Shown: in pieces, positions 1-9,675 of the stretch
How positions within the stretch are numbered: the first letter of the stretch is position 1
Layout: each line of letters starts with the position of its first letter
Source of the DNA: Aristolochia californica
Taxonomy: Eukaryota > Streptophyta > Magnoliopsida > Piperales > Aristolochiaceae
Length of the DNA: 64,000 bases
Reading direction: 5' to 3'
Assembly: GCA_029961685.1 (NCBI GenBank)
Contig: JARWKL010000004.1
Location: forward strand, 23,317,610 to 23,381,609
Position numbers and translations under genes: made by a program
The notes under the pieces: model-generated
Databases searched by the model: none
What the model was told of the DNA's origin: nothing
What the model saw: the letters and a program-made list of their open reading frames with translations, nothing else

Positions 1-792
1 CTAAATTGGAAATTCACAAAGCACAAATTTAGAGAGAGATAATTGCAAAAAGTGAATGGAATTTTTAGGGATTGTGAACTCTATTTAGTTTTTATATTTC
101 AGGTTCAGTAATCGTTGGGAAAAGGGGGAGGCGGGGGATTTTTAACTGAGTGTTGACTCCCAATTCATAAGTCATTTCGTAATAAAATATAGCCCGTTAC
201 GCATGATAAATAACTTTACAATCATCTATGATCGTTAGGTCAGCTTTTTTGTGAATTGGAAAAATATTGGCTTGTTTGACTCGGGTAAATATCCCACCGA
301 ACGTTCAGTTGAGAATTTAATGTTAATCCATTTAAAAGGATTGGATCCATAGGTCATTTGCATCTTTAACATGTTTCAAGAATATGTATACATTTTTTTA
401 AACATGTGTAGAAAAATCTTTTGCTTATAAAATTCTGAGATATTAGGGTTGAACTGGTGGAATTTCCCAAACTTGGATAAAAAAACTTTTGTGTTCATTT
501 GTGGTGAGTGAATAAATTTTCTTTACTTACTTTTTTTTATTACTTTAAATTCTTTCCATAAATAAACTCTAAAATTTTCATTTTGTTGTGATCTATTTGC
601 CTTTTATCTCTTTTTTTTGTTTGCGAGATGAAGGGAAAGTGAAAACTCAAGTTTTGATCTTAGAAAAAAGTATACATCTAAAATGGAAAAGCACAATGGC
701 CAAATTTAGAGAGAGATAATTCCAAAAAGTGTCTGTAATTTTTAGGGATTGTAAACTCTTTCTGTTTTTAGATATCTAGTTCTGCAATCGTC

Positions 793-813
793 GGGAAAAG
801 GGGGAGGCGGGGG
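793..813 (+). other. G-rich box, monomer anchor (example; 92 copies listed)
   Basis: A purine block with core AAGGGGGAGGCGGGGG occurs once per monomer on the + strand. Start positions of GGGA or its variant: 117, 793, 1469, 2136, 2755, 3431, 4105, 5221, 5892, 6566, 7243, 7917, 9003, 9676, 10349, 11025, 11698, 12788, 13460, 14129, 14798, 15469, 16553, 17228, 17903, 18581, 19257, 19932, 20611, 21283, 21958, 22639, 23319, 23995, 24671, 25344, 26021, 26697, 27372, 28051, 28677, 29632, 30297, 30969, 31635, 32307, 32982, 33656, 34333, 35009, 35683, 36360, 37038, 37713, 38385, 39084, 39757, 40442, 40900, 41598, 42272, 42910, 43586, 44260, 44939, 45614, 46281, 46955, 47629, 48257, 48933, 49607, 50266, 50941, 51615, 52232, 52873, 53548, 54171, 54847, 55522, 56174, 56850, 57523, 58400, 59073, 59747, 60420, 61450, 62124, 62808, 63472. 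Hand-counted, so errors of a few bases are possible. With runs of 3, 5, 2 and 5 G it could form a two-tetrad or bulged G-quadruplex; that is inference. Confidence 0.9.
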
Positions 814-896
814 ATTTTTAACAGAGTGTTGACTCCCAATCCATAAGTCATTCCTTACAAAAATATAGCCCGTTACGCATGATAAATAACTTTACA

Positions 897-908
897 ATCA
901 TCTATGAT
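897..908. other. Conserved dyad ATCAT-CT-ATGAT (example)
   Basis: The 12-mer ATCATCTATGAT has 5-bp arms round a 2-bp centre. It sits about 100 bp after the box in most monomers and is usually followed by CGTTAGGTCAG. In types C and E the right side varies (ATGATAGCTAGG, ATGTATGATAG). It resembles a site for a dimeric DNA-binding protein, but no function can be shown from sequence. Confidence 0.5.
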
Positions 909-2469
909 CGTTAGGTCAGGGTTTTGTAAATGGGCAAATTAATTGCTTGTTTGACTAGGGTAAATATCCCTCCTCACGTTCACTAGAGAATTTAATGTTA
1001 TTCTCTTTAACAGGTTTGGATCCATAGGCCATTTGCATCTTTAACATGCTTCAAGCATGCATATCCATTTTTTAAAACATGTGTAGAAAAATCTCTTACT
1101 TATAAAATTCCGAGCTATTAAGGTTGTACTAGTGGAATTTCCTATAATTGGAGAACAAAGCTTTTGTGTTCATTTGTGGTGTGTGAATAAATTTTATCTA
1201 CTTACATTTTTTAATTGCTTTAAATTCTTCCATACATAAACTCTAAAATTTTCAATTTGTGAGATCTATTTTCCTTTTATCTCTTTTTTTTTATTTGTGA
1301 GATGAAGGGAAAGTGAAAACACAAGTTTTCATTTAAGAAAAAAAGTATACATCTAAAAGGGAAATTCACAATGCACAAATGTAGAGAGAGATAATTCCAA
1401 AACGTGTTCACAAATTTTAGGGATTGTAACCTCTTTTTAGTTTTTATATATCAGGTTCTACAATTGACAGGAAAAGGGGGAAGCAGGGGATTTTTAACTG
1501 AGTATTGACTCCCAATCCATAAGTCATTTCTTACAAAAATATAGCCAGTTACGCAAGATAAATCACTTTACAATCATCTATGATTGTTTGGTCAGTTTTT
1601 TGTTAATGGGCAAAATAATGGCTTGTTTGACTCGAGTAAATATACAGCCGCACGTTCACTTGGGAATTTAATGTTATTCTCTTTAAGTTTGCATCCATAG
1701 GTCATTTGCATCTTTACCATGTTTCCGGCATGCATATCCATTTTTTAAAACATGTGTAGAAAAAATCTTTCTTATAAAATTCCGAACTATTAGAGATGAA
1801 CAAGTGGAATTTCCCAAACTTGGAGAACATAACTTTTGTGTTCATTTGTGGTGTGCGAATAAATTTTCTTTACCAACATTTTTTTAATGTTTTAAATTCT
1901 TTGCATGCGTATACTCTAAATTTTAATTTTGTTGTGATCTATTTACCTTTAATCCCATTTTTTGTTTGGGAGATGAAGGGAAAGTGCAAACTCAAGTTTT
2001 GATTTAAGAAAAAAGTATACATCTAAAAGGGAAATTAACAATGCACCAATGTTGAGAGAAATAATTCCAAAATGTGTAAGTAATTTTTAGCGATTGTAAA
2101 CTCTTTTTAGTAATGGATCAGGTTCTGCAATTGTCGGGAAAAGGGGGAGGCGGGGGATTTTTATCTAAGTTTTGAATCGGAATCCATAAATCATTCCTTA
2201 CAAAAATATGGCCCTTTACGCATGATAAATCAGTTTACAATCATCTATGATCGTCAGGTCAGCTTTTTTTAAATAGGCAAAATAATGGCTTGTTTGACTC
2301 GATTAAATATCCTAATGCACATTCACTTGACAATTTAATGTTATTCGCTTTAAAAGGTTTTGATCCATAGGTCATTTGCATCTTTAACATGTTTCTAGCT
2401 TGCATATACAATTTTTCAAAACATGTGGAAAAATCTATTTCTTATTAAATTCCAAGCTATTAGGTTTGA

Positions 2470-2490
2470 ACTAGTGGAAATTTTCTTAAC
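2470..2490 (+). other. ~55 bp deletion junction in HOR copy 1, unit A
   Basis: Here GAACTAGTGGAAATTTTC continues directly with TTAACTTACATTTGC. In the other A units about 55 bp separate these blocks (CCAAACTTGGATAAC through GTGTGTGAATAA). The six bases ATTTTC occur at both edges of the missing piece in copy 2, so the deletion is microhomology-flanked. It is private to copy 1 and so arose after HOR amplification. Confidence 0.85.
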
Positions 2491-4121
2491 TTACATTTGC
2501 TATTGCTTTAAATTCTTTCCATACATAAACTCTAAAAATTTCCTTTTGTTGTGATCTATTTGCTTTTTGTCTCTTTTTTTGTTTACGAGGTGAATGGAAA
2601 GTGAAAACTCAAGTTTTGTTTTAAGAAAAAAGTATACATCTAAAATGGAAATGCACAATATACAAATTTAGAGAGAGATAATTCTAGGAAGTGTCTATAA
2701 TTTTTAGGGATTGTAAACTCCTTTTAGTTTTTATATATCAGGTTTGCAATCGTCGGGAAAAGGGGGAGGCGGGGGATGTTTAACTGAGTGTTCACTCCTA
2801 TTCCTTAAGTCATTCCTTTAAAAAATATATTCCGTTATGCATGGTAAATCACTTTACAATCATCCATGATCGTTAGGTCAGCTTTTTGTAAATGGGCAAA
2901 ATAATGGTTTGTTTGACTTGGGTGAATATCCTACCGCACGTTCACTTGAGAATTTAATGTTATTCTCTTTAAAAGGTTTGGATCCATTGGTCATTTAAAT
3001 CTTTAACATGTTTCAAGCACGCATATTCATTTTTTAAAACATGTGTTGAAAAATCTCTTTCTTATAAAATTCCGAGCTAATAGGGTATAACTACTGGAAT
3101 TTCCCAAACTAGGATAACAAAACTTTTATGTTCATTTGTGGTGTGTAAATGAATATTCTTTACTTATATTTGTTTATTGCTTTAAATTCTTTCCATACAT
3201 AAATTCTAAAATTTTCATTTTGTTGTGATCTATTTGCCTTTTATCTCTTTTTTTTGTTTGCGAGATGAAGAGAAAGTGAAAACTCAAGTTTTGATTTAAG
3301 AAAAAAGTATACATCTAAAATGGAAATGCACAATGCACAAATTTAAAGAGAGATAATTCCAAAAAAATTTTGTAATTTTTAGGGATTGTAAACTCTTTTT
3401 AGTTTCTATATATCAGGTTCAGCAATCGTCAGATAAAGGGGGAGGCGGCATATTTTTAATTGATTGTTGACTCCCAATCCGTAAGTCATTCCTAGCAAAA
3501 AAAAAATAGCCCGTTACGCATGATAAATCAGTTTACAATCATCTATGACAGCTAGGTTTGCTTTTTGTAAATGGGCAAAATAATGGCTAGTTTGACTCGG
3601 GTAAATATCCCACCGCACGTTCACTTGAGAATTTAATGTTATTCTCTTTAAAAGGTTTGGATCCATAGGTCATTTGTATCTTTAACATGTTTTAAGCATG
3701 CATATCCATTTTCAAAAACATGTGCAGAAAAATATCTTTCATATAAAATTCCAAGATATTAGTGTTGAACAAGTGCAATTTCCAAAACTTGGATAACAAC
3801 TTTTGTGTTCATTTGTGGTGTGTGAATAAATTTTCTTTACTTACACTTGTTTATTTGTTTAAATTATTTCCATACTTATACTCTAAAATTTTCATTTTAG
3901 TGTGATCAATTTGCCTTTTATCTCTTTTTTTGTTTACGAGATGAAGGGCAAGTGAAAACTCAAGTTTTCATTTAAGAAAAAAGTATACATCTAAATTGGA
4001 AATGCACAATGGAAAAATGTAGAGAGATATAATTCAGAAAAGTGACTATAATTTTTAGGGATTGTAAACTCTTTTTAGTTTTAATATAAAATTTTTCAAT
4101 CATCAGGAAATGGGGGAGGCA

Positions 4122-4152
<31 letters not shown>
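4122..4152 (+). repeat. Homopolymer run of 31 G in a G-rich box
   Basis: The box of HOR copy 1 unit D has AGGGG expanded to 31 consecutive G. The matching D units in copies 2-4 have 6-7 G here. The run accounts for the extra length of this D unit (694 against ~664 bp). It could be a real expansion or a sequencing or assembly artefact; homopolymers of this length are error-prone on every platform. Confidence 0.9.
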
Positions 4153-4154
<2 letters not shown>

Positions 4155-4798
4155 TTAACTATGTGTTGACTCCTCATCCATTAGTCATTCCTTACTAAAA
4201 TATAGCCCGTTACACATGATAAATCACTTTGCAATCATCTATGATCGTTAGGTAATTTTTTTGTAAATGGGCAAAATAATGGCTTGTTTGACTCAGGAAA
4301 ATATCCCACCCCACGTTCACTTGGGAATTTAATGTCATTCTCTTTAAAAGGTTTCGATCCATAGGTCAATTGCATATTTTACATGTTTCAAGAATGCATA
4401 TCAATTTATTAAAACATGTGTAGAAAAATCTCTTTCTAATAAAATTCCGAGCTATTAGGGTTGAACTAGTGGAATTTCCCAAACTTTGATAACAAAAATT
4501 TTGTGTTCATTTGTGGTGTGTGAATAAATTTTCTTTGCTTATATTTTTTTATTGCTTGAAATTCTTTCCATACTTATACTCTAAAATTTTCATTTGGTTG
4601 TGATCTATTTGCCTTTTTTCTTCTTTTTTTTTTTTGTATACGAGATGAAGGGAAAGTGAAAACTCAATTTTTGATTTAAGAAAAAAGCATTGATATAAAA
4701 TGGAAATCCACAATGCACAAATGTAGAGAGAGATGATTCCAAAAAGTGTCTCTAATATTTAGGGATTGTAAACTCTTTTTTAGTTTTTATTTATTAGG

Positions 4799-5220
4799 TT
4801 TCAAACATGTATATCTATTTTTTAAAACATGTGTAGAAAAATCTCTTCCGTATAAAATTCTAAGCTATTGGGGTTCAACTTGTTGAATTTCCCAAACTTG
4901 GATAAAAAATATTTTGTGTTAATTTGTGGTGTGTCAATATATATTTTCTTTACTTACTTTTTTTTATAGCTTTAAATTCTTTCCATACATAAACTATAAA
5001 TTTTTCTTTTTGTTGTGATCTATTTGCCGTTTAATTTTTTTTTGTCTTTACGAGATGAAGGGAAAGCGAAAACTCAAGTTTTGATTTAAGAAAAAAGTAT
5101 ACATTTAAATTGGAAATGCACAATGCAAAAATGTAGAGAAAGATAAATCAAAAAAGTGTCAGTAATTTTTAGGGATTGTAAACTATTTTTAGTTTTTGTA
5201 TATCAAGTTCTTCAAACGTC
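4799..5220 (+). repeat. HOR unit t, copy 1
   Basis: Truncated monomer without G-rich box; the junction TTATTAGG/TTTCAAACATG lies at about 4797-4803. It has the same length (422 bp) as copies 2 and 4. Confidence 0.9.
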
Positions 5221-5891
5221 GGGAAAAGGGGGAGGCGGGGGGTTTTTTACTGAGAGTTGACTCCCAATTCATAAGTAATTCCTTAAAAAAATATAGCCCG
5301 TTACGGATGATAAAGCACTTTACAATCATGATGATAGTTAGGTCTGCTTTTTGTAAATGGGCGAAATAATGGCTTGTTTGACTCAGGAAAATTTCCCACT
5401 GTACGTTCACTTGAGAATTTAATGTTATTCTCTTTAAAAGGTTTGGATCCATAGGTCATTTGCATCTTTAACATGTTTCAATCATGCATATCCATTTTTT
5501 AAAACATGTGTAAAAAAATCTCTTTCAAATAAAATTCCGAGCTATTAGGGTTGAACTAGTGGAATTTCCAAAACTTGTATAACAAAACTTTTGTGTTCAT
5601 TTGTGGTGTGTGAATAATTTTTTTACTTACAATTGTTTATTGCTTTAAATTCTTTCCATACTCATACTCTACAATTTTCATTTTTTTTGTTATCTATTTG
5701 CCTTTTATCTCTTTTTTTTGTTTACGAGATGAAAGGAAAGTGCAAACTCAAGTTTTGATTTAAGAAAAAAGTCTACATCTAAAAGGGAAATTAACAATGC
5801 ACAAATGTTGAGAGAAATAATTCCAAAATGTGTAAGTAATTTTTAGCGATTGTAAACTCTTTTTAGTAATGGATCAGGTTCTGCAATCATC

Positions 5892-6565
5892 GGGAAAAGG
5901 GGGAGGCGGGGGATTTTTATCTAATGTTTGAATCGGAATCCATTAGTCATTCCTTACAAAAATATGGCCCTTTACGCATGATAAATCATTTTACAATCAT
6001 CTATGATCGTCAGGTCAGCTTTCTGTAAATAGGCAAAATAATGGCTTGTTTGACTCGGTTAAATATCCTAATGCACATTCACTTGAGAATTTAATGTTAT
6101 TCATTTTAAAAGGTTTTGATCCATAGGTCATTTGCATCTTTAACATGTTTCTAGCTTGCATATACAATTTTTTAAAACAAGTGGAAAAATCTATTTCTTA
6201 TTAAATTCCAAGCTATTAGGGTTGAACTAGTGGAATTTTCCCAAACTTGGATAACAAAACTTTTTTGTTTATTTCTGGTGTGTGAATAAATTTTCTTAAC
6301 TTACATTTGCTATTGCTTTAAATTCTTTCCATACATAAACTCTAAAATTTTCCTTTTGTTGTGATCTATTTGTTTTTTGTCTCTTTTTTTTGTTTACGAG
6401 GTACAGGGAAAGTGAAAACTCAAGTTTGGTTATAAGAAAAAAGTATACATCTAAAATGGAAATGCACAATGTACAAATGTAGAGAGAGATAATTCTAAAA
6501 AGTGTCTATAATTTTTAGGGATTGTAAACTCCTTTTAGTTTTTATATTACAGGTTTGCAATCGTC
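5892..6565 (+). repeat. HOR unit type A (reference copy)
   Basis: Diagnostics: TTTTTATCTAA then GAATCGGAATCC after the box, TATGGCCCTTTACGC, CGTCAGGTCAGC, CCTAATGCACATTC, and GTTTCTAGCTTGCATATACA in place of the usual GTTTCAAGCATGCATATCC. The 3' arm of the ACATGT dyad is shortened (ACAAGTGGAAAAATC here, ACATGTGGAAAAATC elsewhere). Other copies: 2136-2754 (with a ~55 bp deletion), 9676-10348, 13460-14128. The sequence just before each A box is also private: GGGAAATTAACAATGCAC and TTTAGTAATGGATCAGG. Confidence 0.9.
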
Positions 6566-7242
6566 GGGAAAAGGGGGTGGCGGGGTATGTTTAACTGAGT
6601 GTTCACTCCTATTCCTTAAGTCATTTCTCACAAAAATATAGTCCGTTACACATGGTAAATCACTTTACAATCATCTATGATCGTTAGGTTAGCTTTTTGT
6701 AAATGGGCAAAATAATGGTTTGTTTGACTTGGGTAAATATCCTACCGCACGTTCACTTGAGAATTTAATGTTATTCTCTTTAAAAGGTTTGGATCCATTG
6801 GTCATTTAAATCTTTAACATGTTTCGAGCACACATATTCATTTTTTAAAACATGTGTTGAAAAATCTCTTTCCTATAAAATTCTGAGCTATTAGGGTTGA
6901 ACTAGTGGAATTTCCCAAACTTGGATACCAAAAATTTTGTGTTCATTTGTGGTGTGTGAATGAATATTCCTTACTTATATTTGTTGATTGCTTTAAATTA
7001 TTTCCATACATAAATTCTAAAATTTTCATTTTGTTGTGATCTATTTGCCTTTTATCTCTTTTTTTTTGTTTGCGACAGGAAGAGAAAGTGAAAACTCAAG
7101 TTTTGATTTAAGAAAAAAGTATACATCTAAAATGGAAATGCACAATGCACAAATATACAGAGAGATAATTCCAAAAAATGCTTGTAATTTTTAGGGATTG
7201 TAAAATCTTTTTAGTTTCTATATATCAGGTTCAGCAATCGTC
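6566..7242 (+). repeat. HOR unit type B (reference copy)
   Basis: Diagnostics: ATGTTTAACTGAGTGTTCAC, CTCCTATTCCTTAAG, CATGGTAAATCAC, AATAATGGTTTGTTTGACTT, CCATTGGTCATTTAAATC and TTAAAACATGTGTTGAAAAA. Other copies: 2755-3430, 10349-11024, 14129-14797. Confidence 0.9.
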
Positions 7243-7916
7243 GGGTAAAGGGGGAGGCGGCATATTTTTAACTGATTGTTGACTTCCAATCCGTAGGTAA
7301 TTCTTAGTAAAAACAAATAGCTCGTTACACATGATAAATTAGTTTACAATCATCTATGATAGCTAGGTCTGCTTTTTGTAAATGGGCAAAATAATGGCTA
7401 GTTTGACTCGGGTAAATATCCCACCGCACGTTCACTTGAGAATTTAATGTTATTCTCTTCAAAAGGTTTGGATCCATTGGTCATTTGTATCTTTAACATG
7501 TTTTAAGCATGCATATCCATTTTTTAAAACATGTGCAGAAAAATCTTTTTCATATAAAATTCCAAGCTATTAGGGTTGAACAAGTGCAATTTCCAAAACT
7601 TGGATAACAACTTTTGTGTTCATTTGTGGTGTGTGAATAAATTTTATTTACTTACACTTGTTTATTTCTTTAAATTCTTTCCATACTTATACTCTAAAAT
7701 TTTTATTTTGGTGTGATCTATTTGCCTTTTATCTCTTTTTTTTGTTTACGAGATGAAGGGAAAGTGAAAACTCAAGTTTTGATTTAAGAAAAAACTATAC
7801 ATCTAAATTGGAAATGCACAATGGAAAAATGTAGAGAGATATAATGCAGAAAAGTGCCTATAATTTTTAGGGATTGTAAACTCTTTTTAGTTTTTGTATA
7901 AAATTTTTCAATCGTC
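7243..7916 (+). repeat. HOR unit type C (reference copy)
   Basis: Diagnostics: GAGGCGGCATATTTTTAACT, where the second G run of the box is reduced to GGC-GGC; ATAGCTAGGTCTGC; GGCTAGTTTGAC; CATTTGTATCTTTAACATG; GTTTTAAGCATGC; and GAACAAGTGCAATTTCC, which destroys the ACTAGT site. Other copies: 3431-4104, 11025-11697, 14798-15468. The reduced box is shared by all four copies, so it predates HOR amplification. Confidence 0.9.
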
Positions 7917-8580
7917 GGGAAAAGGGGGAGGCGGGGGGTTTTTAACTGAGTGTCGACTCCTCACCCATTAGTCATTCCTTAAAAAAATATAGCCCATTAC
8001 ACATGATAAATCACTTTGCAATCATCTATGATCGTTAGGTAATTTTTTGTAAATGGGCAAAATAATGGCTTGTTTGACTCGGGAAAATATCCCACCGCAC
8101 GTTCACTTGGGAATTTAATGTTATTCTCTTTAAAAGGTTTGGATCCATAGGTCAATTGCATATTTTACATGTTTCAAGAATGCATATCCATTTATTAAAA
8201 CAAGTGTAGAAAAATCTCTTTCTAATAAAATTCCGAGCTATTAGGGTTGACTAGTGGAATTTCCCAAACTTTGATAACAAAAATTTTGTGTTCATTTGTG
8301 GTGTGTGAATAAATTTTCTTTGCTTATATTTTTTTATTGCTTGAAATTCTTTCCATACTTATACTCTAAAATTTTCATTTGGTTGTGATCTATTTGCCTT
8401 TTATCTTTTTTTTTTTTGTTTACGAGATGAAGGGAAAGTTAAAACTCAATTTTTGATTTAAGAAAAAAGCATAGATATAAAATGGAAATGCACAATGCAC
8501 AAATGTAGAGAGAGATAATTCCAAAAATTGTCTCTAATATTTACGGATTGTAAACTCTTTTTTAGTTTTTATTTATTTGG
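7917..8580 (+). repeat. HOR unit type D (reference copy)
   Basis: Diagnostics: GTGTCGACTCCTC, CATTAGTCATTCC, ACACATGATAAATCACTTTG, GTTAGGTAATTTTTTG, GGTCAATTGCATATTTTACA, TTGCTTGAAATTCTTTCC. The unit is 662-665 bp in three copies because it ends where the next, truncated monomer begins. Other copies: 4105-4798 (with a 31-G run), 11698-12362, 15469-16130. A diverged D-like monomer also lies just outside the block, from 17228. Confidence 0.9.
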
Positions 8581-9002
8581 TTTCAAACATGAATATCTAT
8601 TTTTTAAAACAGGTGTAGAAAAATCTCTTCCGTATAAAATTCTAAGCTATTAGGGTTGAACTTGTTGAATTTCAAACACTTGGATAACAAAAAATTTGTG
8701 TTAATTTGTGGTGTGTCAATATATATTTTCTTTAATTACATTTTTTTATTTCTTTAAATTCTTTCCATACATAAACTATATATTTTTCTTTTTGTTGTGA
8801 TCTATTTCCCTTTTAAATTTTTTTTGTCTTTACGAGATGAAGGGAAAGCAAAAACTCAAGTTTTGATTTAATAAAAAAGTATACATTTAAATTGGAAATT
8901 CACAATGCAAAAATGTAGAGAAAGATAAATCAAAAAAGTGCCTGTAATTTTTAGGGATTGTAAACTATTTTTAGTTTTTGTATATCAAGTTCTTCAATCG
9001 TC
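8581..9002 (+). repeat. HOR unit t: truncated box-less monomer (reference copy)
   Basis: The preceding sequence TTTTTATTTATT runs straight into TTTCAAACATG, which normally lies about 250 bp to the right of the G-rich box. The missing ~255 bp include the box, the ATCAT/ATGAT dyad, the CGGGTAAATATCCC block and the GGATCC site. The unit keeps private variants: CTTGTTGAATTTC, TTAATTTGTGGTGTGTCAAT, and GTCTTTACGAGATG. Other copies: 4799-5220, 12363-12787, 16131-16552. The same junction in all four copies shows one deletion event before HOR amplification. Confidence 0.93.
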
Positions 9003-9675
9003 AGGAAAAGGGGGAGGCGGGGGTTTTTTTACTGAGAGTTGACTCCCAATCCATAAGTAATTCCTTAAAAAAATATAGCCCGTTACAGATGATAAATCAC
9101 TTTACAATCATGTATGATAGTTGGGTCTACTTTTTGTAAATGGGCGAAATAATGGCTTGCTTGACTCGGGAAAATTTCCCAGCGTACGTTCACTTGAGAA
9201 TTTAATGTTATTCTCTTTAAAAGGTTTGGATCCATAGGTCATTTGAATCTTTAACATGTTTCAAATCATGCATATCCAGTTTTTAAAACATGTGTAAAAA
9301 AATCTCTTTCAAATAAAATTCCGAGCTATTAGGGGGGAACTAGTGGTATTTCCAAAACTTGGATAACAAAACTTTAGTGTTCATTTGTGGTGTGTGAATA
9401 ATTTTTTGACTTACAATTGTTTATTGCTTTAAATTCTTTCCATACTTATACTCTACAATTTTTATTTTTTTGTTATCTATTTGCCTTTTATCTCTTTTTT
9501 TTTGTTTACGAGATGAAGGGAAAGTGAAAACTCAAGTTTTGATTTAAGAAAAAAGTATACATCTAAAAGGGAAATTAACAATGCACAAATGTTGAGAGAA
9601 ATAATTCCAAAATGTGTAAGTAATTTTTAGCGATTGTAAACTCTTTTTAGTAATGGATCAGGTTCTGCAATCGTC
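9003..9675 (+). repeat. HOR unit type E (reference copy)
   Basis: Diagnostics: TTTTTTACTGAGAGTTGACT, CATAAGTAATTCC, GATGATAAATCAC, AATCATGTATGATAG, GGGCGAAATAATGG, AAAATTTCCCA, and TTCAAATAAAATTCC. Other copies: 5221-5891, 12788-13459, 16553-17227 (switches to D-like near its end). The minus-strand frame at 5189-5452 lies mostly in copy 1 of this unit and is not credible as a gene. Confidence 0.9.

Larger units (their letters stand above)
1..1979 (+). repeat. Monomeric block left of the HOR, three monomers
   Basis: Boxes at 117, 793 and 1469 are spaced 676 and 676 bp. These units do not carry the A-E diagnostic variants of the block to the right. The last of them (box 1469) passes gradually into the HOR: its final ~150 bp, including GTGCAAACTC and AAAGGGAAATTAACAATG, match the tail that precedes every type A monomer. 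The left end of the HOR therefore lies inside this monomer, near 1980. No gene is seen; an open frame at 1796-2002 is a satellite by-product. Confidence 0.85.
2136..5891 (+). repeat. Higher-order repeat, copy 1 (3756 bp)
   Basis: Units phased on the G-rich box: A 2136-2754, B 2755-3430, C 3431-4104, D 4105-4798, truncated t 4799-5220, E 5221-5891. It is the most altered of the four copies. A lacks about 55 bp near 2478-2485 compared with the other A units, and D carries a 31-base G run at 4122-4152. These two changes account for its length difference from the 3784 bp of copies 2 and 3. All type diagnostics are present, for example CACTCCTATTCC in B and GCGGCATATTTTTAA in C. Confidence 0.93.
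5892..9675 (+). repeat. Higher-order repeat, copy 2 (3784 bp)
   Basis: Units: A 5892-6565 (674), B 6566-7242 (677), C 7243-7916 (674), D 7917-8580 (664), t 8581-9002 (422), E 9003-9675 (673). The order and unit lengths repeat those of copies 3 and 4. Sampled stretches differ from the matching unit of copy 3 at only a few positions per hundred bases, while neighbouring unit types within the copy differ far more. This is the normal signature of a satellite HOR amplified as a block. I use it as the reference copy for the unit types described separately. Confidence 0.95.

Noticed and set aside
950..965. A CENP-B box (TTCG...A..CGGG) at the GTTTGACTCGGGTAAA block.
   Set aside because: CGGG and the A three bases before it fit, but the TTCG part reads CTTG in most monomers, so two core bases are missing. 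No other site fits better.
2085..2100. Plant telomere heptamers, because TTTTTAGGGATT and TATTAGGGTTGAAC occur in each monomer.
   Set aside because: Only single TTTAGGG-like units occur, never two in tandem, so this is a chance match in an AT-rich repeat.
5189..5452. Minus-strand open frames starting MDPNLLKRITLNS (5189-5452, 28000-28251, 41641-41829) as a conserved gene family.
   Set aside because: The start is the ATG of the complement of GGATCCAT in the satellite. In the majority sequence this frame runs only about 50 codons to a TAA in GCGTAACGGGC, and indels break it in most monomers. The longer versions come from chance frameshifts. No domain, codon bias or conserved reading frame is seen.
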